Of a stretch of DNA of 64,000 bases, positions 26,128-34,122 are shown in pieces. Source of the DNA: Cytophagales bacterium (lineage in GTDB: Bacteria > Bacteroidota > Bacteroidia > Cytophagales > Spirosomataceae). The translations under genes and the position numbers were made by a program. Below the pieces are notes generated by a model. It was not told the origin of the DNA. It did not search any database and was given only the letters and a program-made list of their open reading frames with translations. The stretch is taken from assembly GCA_013298025.1 (NCBI GenBank), contig JAAFJE010000001.1:62001-126000 (forward strand), in the 5' to 3' direction. Each line of letters starts with the position of its first letter. Position 1 is the first letter of the stretch.

Positions 26128-27048
26128 ATGTTACAATTAGGATTAGTAAGTGCTATTTTGGCAGAAAAAAGCTTTGAAGAAGCCATTGATTTTGTGGCAG
26201 CACAGGGTTTTGCTTGTATCGAAATCATGTGTTGGCCCAAAGGCAATGCCGATGCCAGACGCTACGCTGGGGTAACGCACATCGACGTTGAGCAACTCGA
26301 CGAAGCCAGCATTGCCCATATCAAAAACTACGCTGCTAGTAAAGGTGTATTCATCTCTGGCTTAGGTTATTACCCTAATCCCCTCGACCCCAACGCCCAA
26401 CAAGCAGCTTTTTATGTAGCACATATCAAAAAAATTATTGTTGCCGCAGCACACTTAGGAATCCCTGTAGTAAATACGTTTATCGGGCGTGACCCGAGCA
26501 AAAATATTGCCTACAACCTAGATAAATTCAAGGAAGTTTGGCCCGAAATTGTACAATTAGCCGAACAAGTAGGGGTAAAAATTGGGATAGAGAATTGTCC
26601 GATGTTTTTCACTGATGACGAATGGCCAGGCGGTAAAAATTTGGCTACAACCCCGGCAATATGGGACCAAATGTTTACCATTATTCCATCTGCAACTTTG
26701 GGACTTAACTATGACCCCTCGCATTTGCTTTGGCAACAAATGGACTACACCCTTCCGATTTATGCGTACAAAGAGCGTTTGCATCATATTCATTTAAAAG
26801 ATGCCAAAGTGTATAAAGACAAACTCGACCGAGTAGGCATTATGGCCAATCCTTTGGCATACCATTCGCCTAAATTGCCCGGTTTGGGCGATATTCAGTG
26901 GGGCAAATTCTTCTCGGCACTGCACGATGTTCGGTACAAAGGCCCAGTGGTCATAGAAGTAGAAGATAAAGCATTTGAAGGCTCTGCCGAAGATATAGAA
27001 AAAGCCATTCTTACGGCACGCAATTACCTTCGACAATTCTTAGCTTAG
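26128..27048 (+). CDS. Sugar phosphate isomerase/epimerase (AP-endonuclease-2-like TIM barrel)
   Basis: 306 residues from the ATG at 26128 (MLQLGLVSAILAEKSFEEA). The TIM barrel of the xylose-isomerase-like superfamily shows the usual metal-site residues: EIMCWP, GLGYYPNPLDP, NTFIGRD, IGIENCPM, NYDPSHLLWQ, HIHLKDAK and the closing VIEVEDKAFEG. Members isomerise or epimerise sugars such as inosose, tagatose or hydroxypyruvate; the substrate here is not determined. The frame is open upstream to 26047, overlapping the XdhC gene, but homology begins only at 26128. It is the middle gene of the XdhC-isomerase-SDR operon. Confidence 0.88.
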   Translation: MLQLGLVSAILAEKSFEEAIDFVAAQGFACIEIMCWPKGNADARRYAGVTHIDVEQLDEASIAHIKNYAASKGVFISGLGYYPNPLDPNAQQAAFYVAHIKKIIVAAAHLGIPVVNTFIGRDPSKNIAYNLDKFKEVWPEIVQLAEQVGVKIGIENCPMFFTDDEWPGGKNLATTPAIWDQMFTIIPSATLGLNYDPSHLLWQQMDYTLPIYAYKERLHHIHLKDAKVYKDKLDRVGIMANPLAYHSPKLPGLGDIQWGKFFSALHDVRYKGPVVIEVEDKAFEGSAEDIEKAILTARNYLRQFLA

Positions 27049-27095
27049 GCTGTAAGGTTTTTTAACTGCATATTTTTATCAAACAAAAATAACTT

Positions 27096-27812
27096 ATGAA
27101 TTTATCTGGTAGCGTTGTGCTTATTACAGGAGCAAGCAAAGGCATAGGCAAAGCCCTAGCCATCACATTGAGTAAAGCAGGTGCCCATTTGGCACTGGTA
27201 GCACGCAGTGAACAAGAATTAAAAGCGCTTCAAGAAGAAATCCAAGCCTTGGGCGGTAAAGCCGAAATTTATGTAGGCAGCGTTGCCGACGAAGTGTTTG
27301 TGAAAGCTAGTGTACAAGCCACAGTGCAAGTATATGGCAAGCTCGATGCTGTAGTCAATAATGCAGGCTTTGGCGTTTTCAAACAAGCCTCCGACATTAG
27401 CGTACAAGAATGGGACGAGATTTATGAAACCAATGTAAAAGGAACATTTTTGTTTTGTAGAGAAGCCCTTCCGCACATGAAGCAAGCGAGCAAAGGACAC
27501 CTCGTAAATATTGCTTCTGATGTTGCCAAACGAGTATTTGATGGCGGTTCGTTGTATTGCTCGTCTAAATACGCCCAAGATGCCTTTTCGATGGCCTTAC
27601 GCAAGGAAGTTCGCAAAGATGGCATCAAAGTATCGGTGGTATATTCGGGCTTGGTTGATACCTATTTTCATCAACGTACACAAGGCGACCCTCATCAAGC
27701 CAAGTATCTTTCGGCACAAGACATGGCCGATACCATCGCCTATATTTTGGCTGCCCCCGACCACGTAGTAATCGACGAGCTAATGATTCATCCTATGGCT
27801 CAAGAATACTAA
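27096..27812 (+). CDS. Short-chain dehydrogenase/reductase
   Basis: 238 residues of the classical SDR family: cofactor motif TGASKGIG (11-18), NNAG at 88-91, catalytic Ser141, Tyr154 and Lys158 (YCSSK). Arg37 in the loop after the second strand (VARSE) favours NADPH. Members oxidise or reduce hydroxyl/keto groups on many small molecules, so the substrate is open; its place at the end of the XdhC-isomerase operon suggests sugar-derived or related metabolites. A 19-bp terminator follows directly. Confidence 0.9.
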   Translation: MNLSGSVVLITGASKGIGKALAITLSKAGAHLALVARSEQELKALQEEIQALGGKAEIYVGSVADEVFVKASVQATVQVYGKLDAVVNNAGFGVFKQASDISVQEWDEIYETNVKGTFLFCREALPHMKQASKGHLVNIASDVAKRVFDGGSLYCSSKYAQDAFSMALRKEVRKDGIKVSVVYSGLVDTYFHQRTQGDPHQAKYLSAQDMADTIAYILAAPDHVVIDELMIHPMAQEY

Positions 27813-27815
27813 GAG

Positions 27816-27857
27816 ATAACAGTAAAGGCTATCTGTTCAGATAGCCTTTACTGTTAT
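27816..27857. terminator. Strong bidirectional terminator
   Basis: Perfect 19-bp stem, ATAACAGTAAAGGCTATCT at 27816-27834 and its complement at 27839-27857, between convergent genes. The loop is only 4 bases. The T tract is weak, yet the stem is the longest in the window. Confidence 0.8.
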
Positions 27858-27875
27858 GAAGAAAGACGATACAGT

Positions 27876-28163
27876 CTATGCTTGTTCTGCTGTTTCTTTC
27901 TTACCTCTGTTTACAAAAGTGCTAAAATAGCTACTTCCACAATTCAAACAAGAATAGTATTTGATATTGGGAATAAAGAACAAGAATACTTTTACGTGAA
28001 GAGGTCTTTTTACTCTTGTACCATAAGGATTGCCACAAACGGGGCATTTTTTTGATTTGCTGCGACGCAAAAAATAAAACACAATCATTGAAATTTGTAT
28101 CAGTAGATATGCTAATACAAATAAGTAAGATGGCTTTTCAATCAATTCTGTTAATTCAAACAT
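27876..28163 (-). CDS. Small membrane protein with a zinc-ribbon
   Basis: 95 residues: one N-terminal membrane helix (about 13-33, LFVLAYLLIQISMIVFYFL), then a zinc-ribbon made of CPVCG and CLNCG separated by a basic/hydrophobic segment (KRPLHVKVFLFFIPNIKYYS). No family name can be given. The cysteine pairs suggest structural zinc. It is followed downstream by a shared terminator, and upstream by a 586-base gene-free stretch. Confidence 0.7.
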   Translation of the reverse strand: MFELTELIEKPSYLFVLAYLLIQISMIVFYFLRRSKSKKCPVCGNPYGTRVKRPLHVKVFLFFIPNIKYYSCLNCGSSYFSTFVNRGKKETAEQA

Positions 28164-28749
28164 AATATTGCGAGTTAGATAGTACTATAAGATAGGTTTT
28201 TTTGAGAAAATTCTTAGAAAAATTAAATTATAAGTCAGCGACAGGATTATTTAATATTAGTATAATTATTATAGTAATATTATGAAATAAATAGTAGCAA
28301 ATACAAGCAATATGGAGTGATAATTCTCTTAAACAGCACAAAAATACAAATTTTTCTACTAAAAAAAACCTTGATACAAAAATAAATATTGTTTTATGAT
28401 AAAATTTGTCTAAACTCTTAAAAGTTTAATTTTGTTGGAGAATACTTTACAATAATAAATTCGAGCGTACAGTCCAATATCAATAAAATACAATTTTAAC
28501 AAATGTCAATAAAAAAGTGCTGAGGAATCAATATAATCGTGTAAGTATGATTGATTAGTCAATCCATAAGATTTTAAAAGTACGCTCAATAGTCGATAGC
28601 TTTGCAGTGATACGGTAATAGCAAACAGTCTTTTGAGCTTTACCATAAAAGTATAGTATTATCGAAGGTTAGTCTGTATCCGTCACACTGTTGCAAAACT
28701 ATTTGTTATCCTTTGTACGCTTTTTAAAGGCAAAAGAGTAATCGCCATT
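28164..28749. other. 586-base AT-rich gene-free region
   Basis: No open frame with coding character in either strand. The sequence is very AT-rich from 28164 to about 28500. An 8-bp inverted repeat, GAGCGTAC (28463-28470) and GTACGCTC (28580-28587), frames a 109-base interval. I could not recognise a riboswitch, RNA gene or attachment site. Confidence 0.5.
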
Positions 28750-29640
28750 TCAACGACTAAAATAATCATAACAAGCTTTGGCAACGGAAGCAATGATTTG
28801 CTCGTTGGTTTCGTCGCTTTCTTGCGTATTGCTCACAAAAATGCTGATAGCCAACGCTTTGCCGTTTGGTAACAGCACGATGCCTATATCGTTTACAGCC
28901 GAAGCCATGCCTTGGGCGTTGCGGTCGGAGGTGCCTGTTTTATGGGCTACTTTTGTGCCTTTGGGCAATAATCCCTTGATTCTTTTTGCTCCAGTAGGAG
29001 ATTCTAGCATGACTTTCCATAAAAAATCTTGACTTTGAGCCGACAATAATTGTTTTTCATAGAAAAGTTTCAAGGTTTGAATAGCAGCTTCTGGCGTTGT
29101 CCAGTTTTTAAATTGTACGTCCCAAGCCTCGTGCATTTGGGCTTCTGAGGCAACAATCGCAAGGTCTTTGACTCCTTTTTTATGTAAAAAATCAGTTACC
29201 TTACTTGGACTTCCCAACAATTCTAGCAAAATATCACAGGCATTGTTATCGCTTTGCCCAGCACTGTATGTAATGATTTGGGCTAAGGTGAGCCTAATCG
29301 TATCGCCTTTAGGGTAATCGTTTCGCATAGGACTCCAAGTGTTGGGCAACAATTGTCTGCGACTAATCGCAATGGGCTCGTGCAGTTGCCAAGTGCCTTT
29401 ATCTACTTCGTGCAGCACAGCTAGAGCAATATGAAATTTAAACACACTTTGCATCGGAAAATGCTGTTTGCCAAGATGACTGAACGAGCGTTGACTGCCC
29501 AATACCTGTGCAGCAATGCCTACCGTGGCTTTTTTGCCTTTCAATATGGCCTGAATTTCTTCTTGCAAACTAGGTTTTTGTGCTAATAGCATAGTGCAAG
29601 AACAGAGTGTCAAAAAAAGTAAAATCCCTATTTTTTTCAT
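28750..29640 (-). CDS. bla: Class A beta-lactamase, subclass A2 (PER-like)
   Basis: 296 residues with a signal peptide ending in LLAQ. All class A motifs are present: Ser65-X-X-Lys68 (SVFK, Ambler 70-73), SDN at 130-132, the omega-loop EAQMH at 166-170 and KTG at 234-236. A glutamate-X-X-Met-His omega loop rather than E-X-X-X-N, together with DVQFKNWTTPEAA, is characteristic of the A2 subclass (PER, VEB, CfxA, CepA), periplasmic serine hydrolases of cephalosporins. The surrounding genes are ordinary chromosomal genes and no transposon ends are seen, so it is probably an intrinsic enzyme. Its spectrum cannot be predicted safely. Confidence 0.93.
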   Translation of the reverse strand: MKKIGILLFLTLCSCTMLLAQKPSLQEEIQAILKGKKATVGIAAQVLGSQRSFSHLGKQHFPMQSVFKFHIALAVLHEVDKGTWQLHEPIAISRRQLLPNTWSPMRNDYPKGDTIRLTLAQIITYSAGQSDNNACDILLELLGSPSKVTDFLHKKGVKDLAIVASEAQMHEAWDVQFKNWTTPEAAIQTLKLFYEKQLLSAQSQDFLWKVMLESPTGAKRIKGLLPKGTKVAHKTGTSDRNAQGMASAVNDIGIVLLPNGKALAISIFVSNTQESDETNEQIIASVAKACYDYFSR

Positions 29641-29685
29641 GGTTTGAGCGATAAGTCTGTATTTGATTTACGTAGTGCATATTAC

Positions 29686-29693
29686 CAAAATTA
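29686..29693 (-). promoter_or_regulatory. Putative -7 promoter element for the beta-lactamase gene
   Basis: CAAAATTA reads TAATTTTG on the minus strand, 46 bases before the start codon; exact TAnnTTTG, no clear -33. Confidence 0.55.
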
Positions 29694-29777
29694 TGACAGA
29701 ATCAAGGGAAAATATTTATAAATAATACTTATGTATTTTATTGAAAACATAAATAAAAATAAATAAAATATCCTCTG

Positions 29778-29785
29778 TAATTTTG
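29778..29785 (+). promoter_or_regulatory. Putative -7 promoter element for icd
   Basis: TAATTTTG, an exact match to TAnnTTTG, 29 bases before the icd start. No TTG at the usual -33 spacing was found. Confidence 0.55.
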
Positions 29786-29814
29786 AGGCGTAAATATCAA
29801 ACATACACATACGC

Positions 29815-31239
29815 ATGACAAGAATAACAGTTGCAAAAGGAGACGGCATCGGGCCAGAGATTATGGATGCTACGCTAGACATCATCCAAGCCGCAGGTGC
29901 TAAGATTGAAATTGATTTTATCGAAGTAGGCGAACAAGTATATCTTTCGGGAAATACTTCGGGGATTGCTAAAGAGTCTTGGGATATTATACGAAAAAAT
30001 AAAGTTTTTTTGAAAGCTCCCATCACAACGCCCCAAGGAGGAGGCTATAAAAGCCTTAACGTAACCACCCGTAAGTTTTTGGGTTTGTATGCCAATGTGC
30101 GTCCTTGCTTGAGTTTACACCCTTATGTTGATACCAAACATCCTGTAATGGACATCGTGATTATTCGAGAAAATGAAGAGGATTTGTATGCTGGTATCGA
30201 ACACCAACAAACCGACGAGGTGGTACAATGCTTGAAGCTGATTAGTCGCCCGGGTTGTGAGAAAATTGTAAGATATGCTTTTGAATATGCCAAACAAAAT
30301 GGTCGTAAAAAGGTCACTTGCTTTACCAAAGATAACATCATGAAGCAAACCGATGGCCTTTTCCATAAAGTATTCGACGAAATAGCTGCCAAATATCCTG
30401 AAATAGAAAACGAGCATTGGATTATTGATATTGGTGCGGCTAAAATGTCGGATACGCCAGAGCTTTTCGACGTGATTGTGATGCCTAACTTGTACGGTGA
30501 TGTGCTTTCAGACATAGCGGCACAAATTGCTGGCTCGGTTGGCTTGGCTGGCTCGTCGAATATTGGCGAATCTTGTGCGATGTTCGAGGCCATTCACGGC
30601 TCTGCTCCACGTCGGGCTGGGCAAAACGTAGCGAACCCATCGGGCTTGTTGCAAGGTGCTATTTTAATGCTCCAACACATTGGGCAGTCTGACGTGGCCG
30701 AACGTGTGCAAAACGCTTGGCTCAAAACCATCGAAGACGGGATTCATACCTACGATATTTACCAAGAAGGAACCAGTACGCAAAAAGTTGGCACAAAAGA
30801 GTTTGCTCAGGCGGTGATTGCCAACCTCGGACAATCGCCCACCAAACTCAAGCCTGTGCAATATGCCGATAAGCCACAAATGCAATTGCCTACTTATCAA
30901 CGCAAGCCGTCGGCGGTAAAAACATTGATTGGAGTCGATTTGTTTGTGCATTGGGCAGGTAGCAATCCAGACGAACTTGCCGAGCAGGTAAAAGCACTCA
31001 ACACCGACACCGCAACGCTGTCGATGATTACCAATAGAGGTATTAAAGTATGGCCAGAGGGTTTTCCAGAAACCTTCTGCACCGACCACTGGAGATGCCG
31101 TTTCAAAGGGGTTGATGCCGCTTTGACCATCCCGCAGCTCTTAGCAAAAGCCTACGAACAGGGTATTGATGTCATTAAAACTGAAAATTTGTATGAATTT
31201 GACGGAAAACCTGCGTTTTCGCTAGGACAAGGACAGTAA
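29815..31239 (+). CDS. icd: NADP-dependent isocitrate dehydrogenase with C-terminal extension
   Basis: 474 residues. The catalytic body (about 1-335) has GDGIGPEIM, the substrate loop SLNVTTRKFLGLYANVRP, ENEEDLYAGIEH, the metal aspartates in NLYGDVLSDIAAQ, and the cofactor loop AIHGSAPRRAGQNVANPSG. The basic pair RR after AP suggests NADP rather than NAD use. About 130 further residues form the C-terminal domain known from the Thermus-type enzyme, making the chain longer than the E. coli protein (416). It oxidises isocitrate to 2-oxoglutarate in the TCA cycle. It stands alone between a divergent beta-lactamase gene and a terminator. Confidence 0.9.
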   Translation: MTRITVAKGDGIGPEIMDATLDIIQAAGAKIEIDFIEVGEQVYLSGNTSGIAKESWDIIRKNKVFLKAPITTPQGGGYKSLNVTTRKFLGLYANVRPCLSLHPYVDTKHPVMDIVIIRENEEDLYAGIEHQQTDEVVQCLKLISRPGCEKIVRYAFEYAKQNGRKKVTCFTKDNIMKQTDGLFHKVFDEIAAKYPEIENEHWIIDIGAAKMSDTPELFDVIVMPNLYGDVLSDIAAQIAGSVGLAGSSNIGESCAMFEAIHGSAPRRAGQNVANPSGLLQGAILMLQHIGQSDVAERVQNAWLKTIEDGIHTYDIYQEGTSTQKVGTKEFAQAVIANLGQSPTKLKPVQYADKPQMQLPTYQRKPSAVKTLIGVDLFVHWAGSNPDELAEQVKALNTDTATLSMITNRGIKVWPEGFPETFCTDHWRCRFKGVDAALTIPQLLAKAYEQGIDVIKTENLYEFDGKPAFSLGQGQ

Positions 31240-31268
31240 ATTTTTCCTTTTTTGTAAAAGTAAGTCGG

Positions 31269-31303
31269 ATAGCTATCTTCAAGTTGGAGATAGCTATTTT
31301 CTG
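31269..31303 (+). terminator. Intrinsic terminator of icd
   Basis: Stem ATAGCTATCT (31269-31278) / AGATAGCTAT (31288-31297) with 9-base loop, then TTTTCTGTT. Confidence 0.8.
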
Positions 31304-31382
31304 TTACATAAGGAAAAGAACATTTGAATAGTCATGGGAAAAACTAAGGCATTGATTTTTAATTTATTGTAATATTCTATAA

Positions 31383-32237
31383 ATGTGCAGCATGAAAGAT
31401 ATTTTTTGTAATAGAACCTTATTGATTGCTACAAAACATGGCAAAGAAAGGGTGTTAGCTCCTTTGTTGGAGCGTGCATTAGGCGTAAAGTGTGTTACCA
31501 ATACCCAATTTGATACAGATTCTCTCGGAACATTTACCAGAGAAATAGAACGACCAGACGACCCTTTGGCAACGGTCAGACAAAAGTGCTTGCAAGCAAT
31601 GGCATTGCACCAATGCGATTTGGCGATTGCCAGTGAAGGGTCGTTTGGAACGCATCCAGTGTATTGGTACGCACCTGCCAATGAAGAAATTTTGTTGCTA
31701 ATAGACCTACAACATGGACTTGAAATAGCTGCCCAAAGCCTGAGTTTAGAAACTAATTTTGCAGGAAAATGGCTCAGTTCGGAGGCAGAACTTTGGGCTT
31801 TTGCCAAAACGGTCAAGTTTCCTTCGCATGGACTGGTACTAAGAGAACATCCCGACAAGGCAACAATCGTTTATAAAGGCATTGATAGCCCCAAGCAACT
31901 CCTCAGACGATTTTGGCAAATCAAAAAAAGCCAAGAAGCGGTGTATGTAGAAACCGATATGCGGGCCCATTATAATCCTAGCCGTATGCACGTGATTTAT
32001 CAAACAGGTAAACAGTTATTGAAAAAAATCGCTTCTGCTTGTCCTGTCTGCAAAATGCCTGGGTTCGATAAGGTCGAAACCAAAGCAGGGCTTCCCTGTG
32101 AATGGTGTGGCTTGCCTACCTCAGACGTACAAGCATTTGTGTATCGATGCACCCACTGCCAGCATACAGAAGAAAGGGCTTTTCCTTTCGATAGGCAATG
32201 GGCCAATCCAGCGTATTGTTATGCTTGTAATCCTTAG
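31383..32237 (+). CDS. DUF6671-like protein with C-terminal double zinc-ribbon
   Basis: 284 residues (or 281 from the ATG at 31392). The N-terminal part (LLIATKHGKERVLAPLLERA, FDTDSLGTFTREIERPDDPL, LAIASEGSFGTHP) matches my memory of DUF6671 proteins, found in Bacteroidota and cyanobacteria, with no known reaction. The C-terminal end has four zinc-ligand pairs, CPVC, CEWCG, CTHC and CYAC, forming a ribbon typical of nucleic-acid or protein binding. No membrane or signal segment, so cytosolic. It converges on the DUF1801 gene with 3 bases between them. Confidence 0.7.
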   Translation: MCSMKDIFCNRTLLIATKHGKERVLAPLLERALGVKCVTNTQFDTDSLGTFTREIERPDDPLATVRQKCLQAMALHQCDLAIASEGSFGTHPVYWYAPANEEILLLIDLQHGLEIAAQSLSLETNFAGKWLSSEAELWAFAKTVKFPSHGLVLREHPDKATIVYKGIDSPKQLLRRFWQIKKSQEAVYVETDMRAHYNPSRMHVIYQTGKQLLKKIASACPVCKMPGFDKVETKAGLPCEWCGLPTSDVQAFVYRCTHCQHTEERAFPFDRQWANPAYCYACNP

Positions 32238-32240
32238 TGG

Positions 32241-32597
32241 CTAATTTTCCAAGATATTTTTAGCCCTAAATTGTACCATCTCGGCAATCAATGCCAAGGG
32301 CATGGGTTCGCTCAGGGGCAGTTGTACCGAGCCTTTGCCTTGTTTGTAGCCAGCCAACGCTTGGGCAAAAGCCTCGTGACTGCTCGGGGTAGCATATAAC
32401 CCAATATGCTTTTTGAAGGCAGCAAAATACATCAAGGGCTTGCCCTTGAGTTTGTAAGCAGGCATTCCATAACTGATGCCTTCTTGGGCTTGGGGGCATT
32501 GGCTGGTAATGACCCGCCGAATCGCTGTTAAATGCGTTTGAACAGCCAATGGAAAACTGTCGATGTAGGCATCTACACTCGAAAAGGATGTTTGCAT
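32241..32597 (-). CDS. DUF1801 (YdhG/YjbR-like) protein
   Basis: 118 residues: SSVDAYIDSFP at the start, EGISYGMPAYKLKGKPLMYFAAFKKHIGLY in the middle and a helical end. This is the DUF1801 fold, related to frataxin-like/iron-chaperone YdhG proteins; function is not established. The start lies only 2 bases after the PBP4 stop (32600), so it is the last gene of the leftward operon that begins at 37087. Confidence 0.85.
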   Translation of the reverse strand: MQTSFSSVDAYIDSFPLAVQTHLTAIRRVITSQCPQAQEGISYGMPAYKLKGKPLMYFAAFKKHIGLYATPSSHEAFAQALAGYKQGKGSVQLPLSEPMPLALIAEMVQFRAKNILEN

Positions 32598-32599
32598 GG

Positions 32600-34090
32600 T
32601 TATAAATCGGCAAGGAGGATGAGTATTTTTTCTAGTTCTTTGGTGGCATTGCCAGCACTGGTATTATACCGATTGAGCATGATTGAAAAACAATACAACT
32701 CGCCTGTACTATCGGTAAAATAGCCTGCGTATGCACGCACATTGTCGATAGACCCACTTTTGGCACGCATATTGCCCACGGCTTTCGACTTTTTGCCCAA
32801 ATGAGCCACCGTTCCCGAAACGCCAACCACGGGAATGGATTCATAAAATGCCTTAAAACTTTTTTCTTGGTACATTACTGCCAGTAGGTCGGTCATGGTT
32901 TCGGCAGTAATGGCGTTGCTGGGCGATAAGCCACTGCCATCTTTTATTTTTAGTCCACTGATATTTACGCCTTTGCTTTGCCACAATTGACCAAAGGCTT
33001 GAAGGGCTTGCGGTAACGTATTGCCAAAACCAGCCTTGACGCTCGCCGTTTTCAAGAATGCTTCGGCATAAAGATTGATGCTATGAAAATTACATTCTTT
33101 TGCCAAGTCTTTCAACAAAGGCGAATATTGCGTATGCAGCAATAGGGGGGCTTGGGTTGTTGGCGGATAGCTTTTAAACTGCTTCTCTAAGGCAAGCGAA
33201 GAGGTTGCTCCGCCCGTTATGGATATATTTTTTTCGGTTAAATATTTGTATAAACTATAGGCGATAAAATAGGAAGGGTCTGGAATAGAGCCTTTTACCG
33301 TAAAATGCTTTCCCTGTGGTACATATCCTTCGAGTAAAAGAATGTCTTGATAGGGTGTCGAAAAAATATTTACTTGGTCGCCCGTGCCAGCTTTGTCGGT
33401 GAGAACTTTGTTGATTTTGGTATAATAAGGCAAATCGGGGTTGGTACGTAAGATGCCAGCCTGTTCCATGTAGTCTTTGGGAACAAAAGTCACAGAAAAG
33501 AGGTTTTCGTGGATATTTAGCCCATAGCATCCTGCTCCGTAATAATTTCCCATGTCGCTCCACGTCCAAGAATGAGGCAATACATTATGGTCGAAATAGG
33601 TAGCATCGCCGATGATTTGCCCTTCTATGCGTTTGATGCCTGCCTCCTTGATTTTTTGCCCCCAAATTTCGGTCAGTTGTTTGTAATCGGGCTTGCCAGC
33701 AAAACGCCAACTTCCCAGCGAGGGGTCGCCATTGCCTTTGATATAAATGTTGCCCGTAAGCACACTATCAACGATTTGTCCACTATAACTCAAGGTCGTT
33801 TGATAGGCATAATCTTCGCCCAACACCACAAATGCCGTTGCCGAAGAGGCAAGCTTGAGCGTAGAAGCAGGAGCAAGGCTTTTGTTGGCTTGGTAGCCGA
33901 ATACGCTTCTTTTGTCTTTTGCCGATTTTACACTGATGCCAACGAAACCATTGTCTAAAAACGGAGAAGCCGCCAAACTGTCGATTTGTCTTTGACAGCG
34001 CATTTGCCATTTGAGTTGTGCCAGACTTAGGCTGTCTTGCTTGTTGCTCAGGCAGTTAAGAAATAAAATGATAGATAGGAATACATTCAT
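32600..34090 (-). CDS. dacB: D-alanyl-D-alanine carboxypeptidase/endopeptidase PBP4 (peptidase S13), lipoprotein
   Basis: 496 residues from the ATG at 34090. That start gives a clean lipoprotein signal, NVFLSIILFLNC, with the lipobox cysteine; an upstream in-frame ATG (34108) would add six residues. The S13 motifs are all visible: STLK with the nucleophile Ser near 76, NFHSINLYAE as the SXN motif, and RAKSGSIDNV as the KTG-equivalent. PBP4 trims or cleaves peptide cross-links in periplasmic peptidoglycan. It lies 32 bases after the sterol-desaturase-like gene and 2 bases before the DUF1801 gene, so the three are likely co-transcribed. Confidence 0.9.
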   Translation of the reverse strand: MNVFLSIILFLNCLSNKQDSLSLAQLKWQMRCQRQIDSLAASPFLDNGFVGISVKSAKDKRSVFGYQANKSLAPASTLKLASSATAFVVLGEDYAYQTTLSYSGQIVDSVLTGNIYIKGNGDPSLGSWRFAGKPDYKQLTEIWGQKIKEAGIKRIEGQIIGDATYFDHNVLPHSWTWSDMGNYYGAGCYGLNIHENLFSVTFVPKDYMEQAGILRTNPDLPYYTKINKVLTDKAGTGDQVNIFSTPYQDILLLEGYVPQGKHFTVKGSIPDPSYFIAYSLYKYLTEKNISITGGATSSLALEKQFKSYPPTTQAPLLLHTQYSPLLKDLAKECNFHSINLYAEAFLKTASVKAGFGNTLPQALQAFGQLWQSKGVNISGLKIKDGSGLSPSNAITAETMTDLLAVMYQEKSFKAFYESIPVVGVSGTVAHLGKKSKAVGNMRAKSGSIDNVRAYAGYFTDSTGELYCFSIMLNRYNTSAGNATKELEKILILLADL

Positions 34091-34122
34091 GCGTATAGTG
34101 GATGGCAAAAGTTGATAACTAC

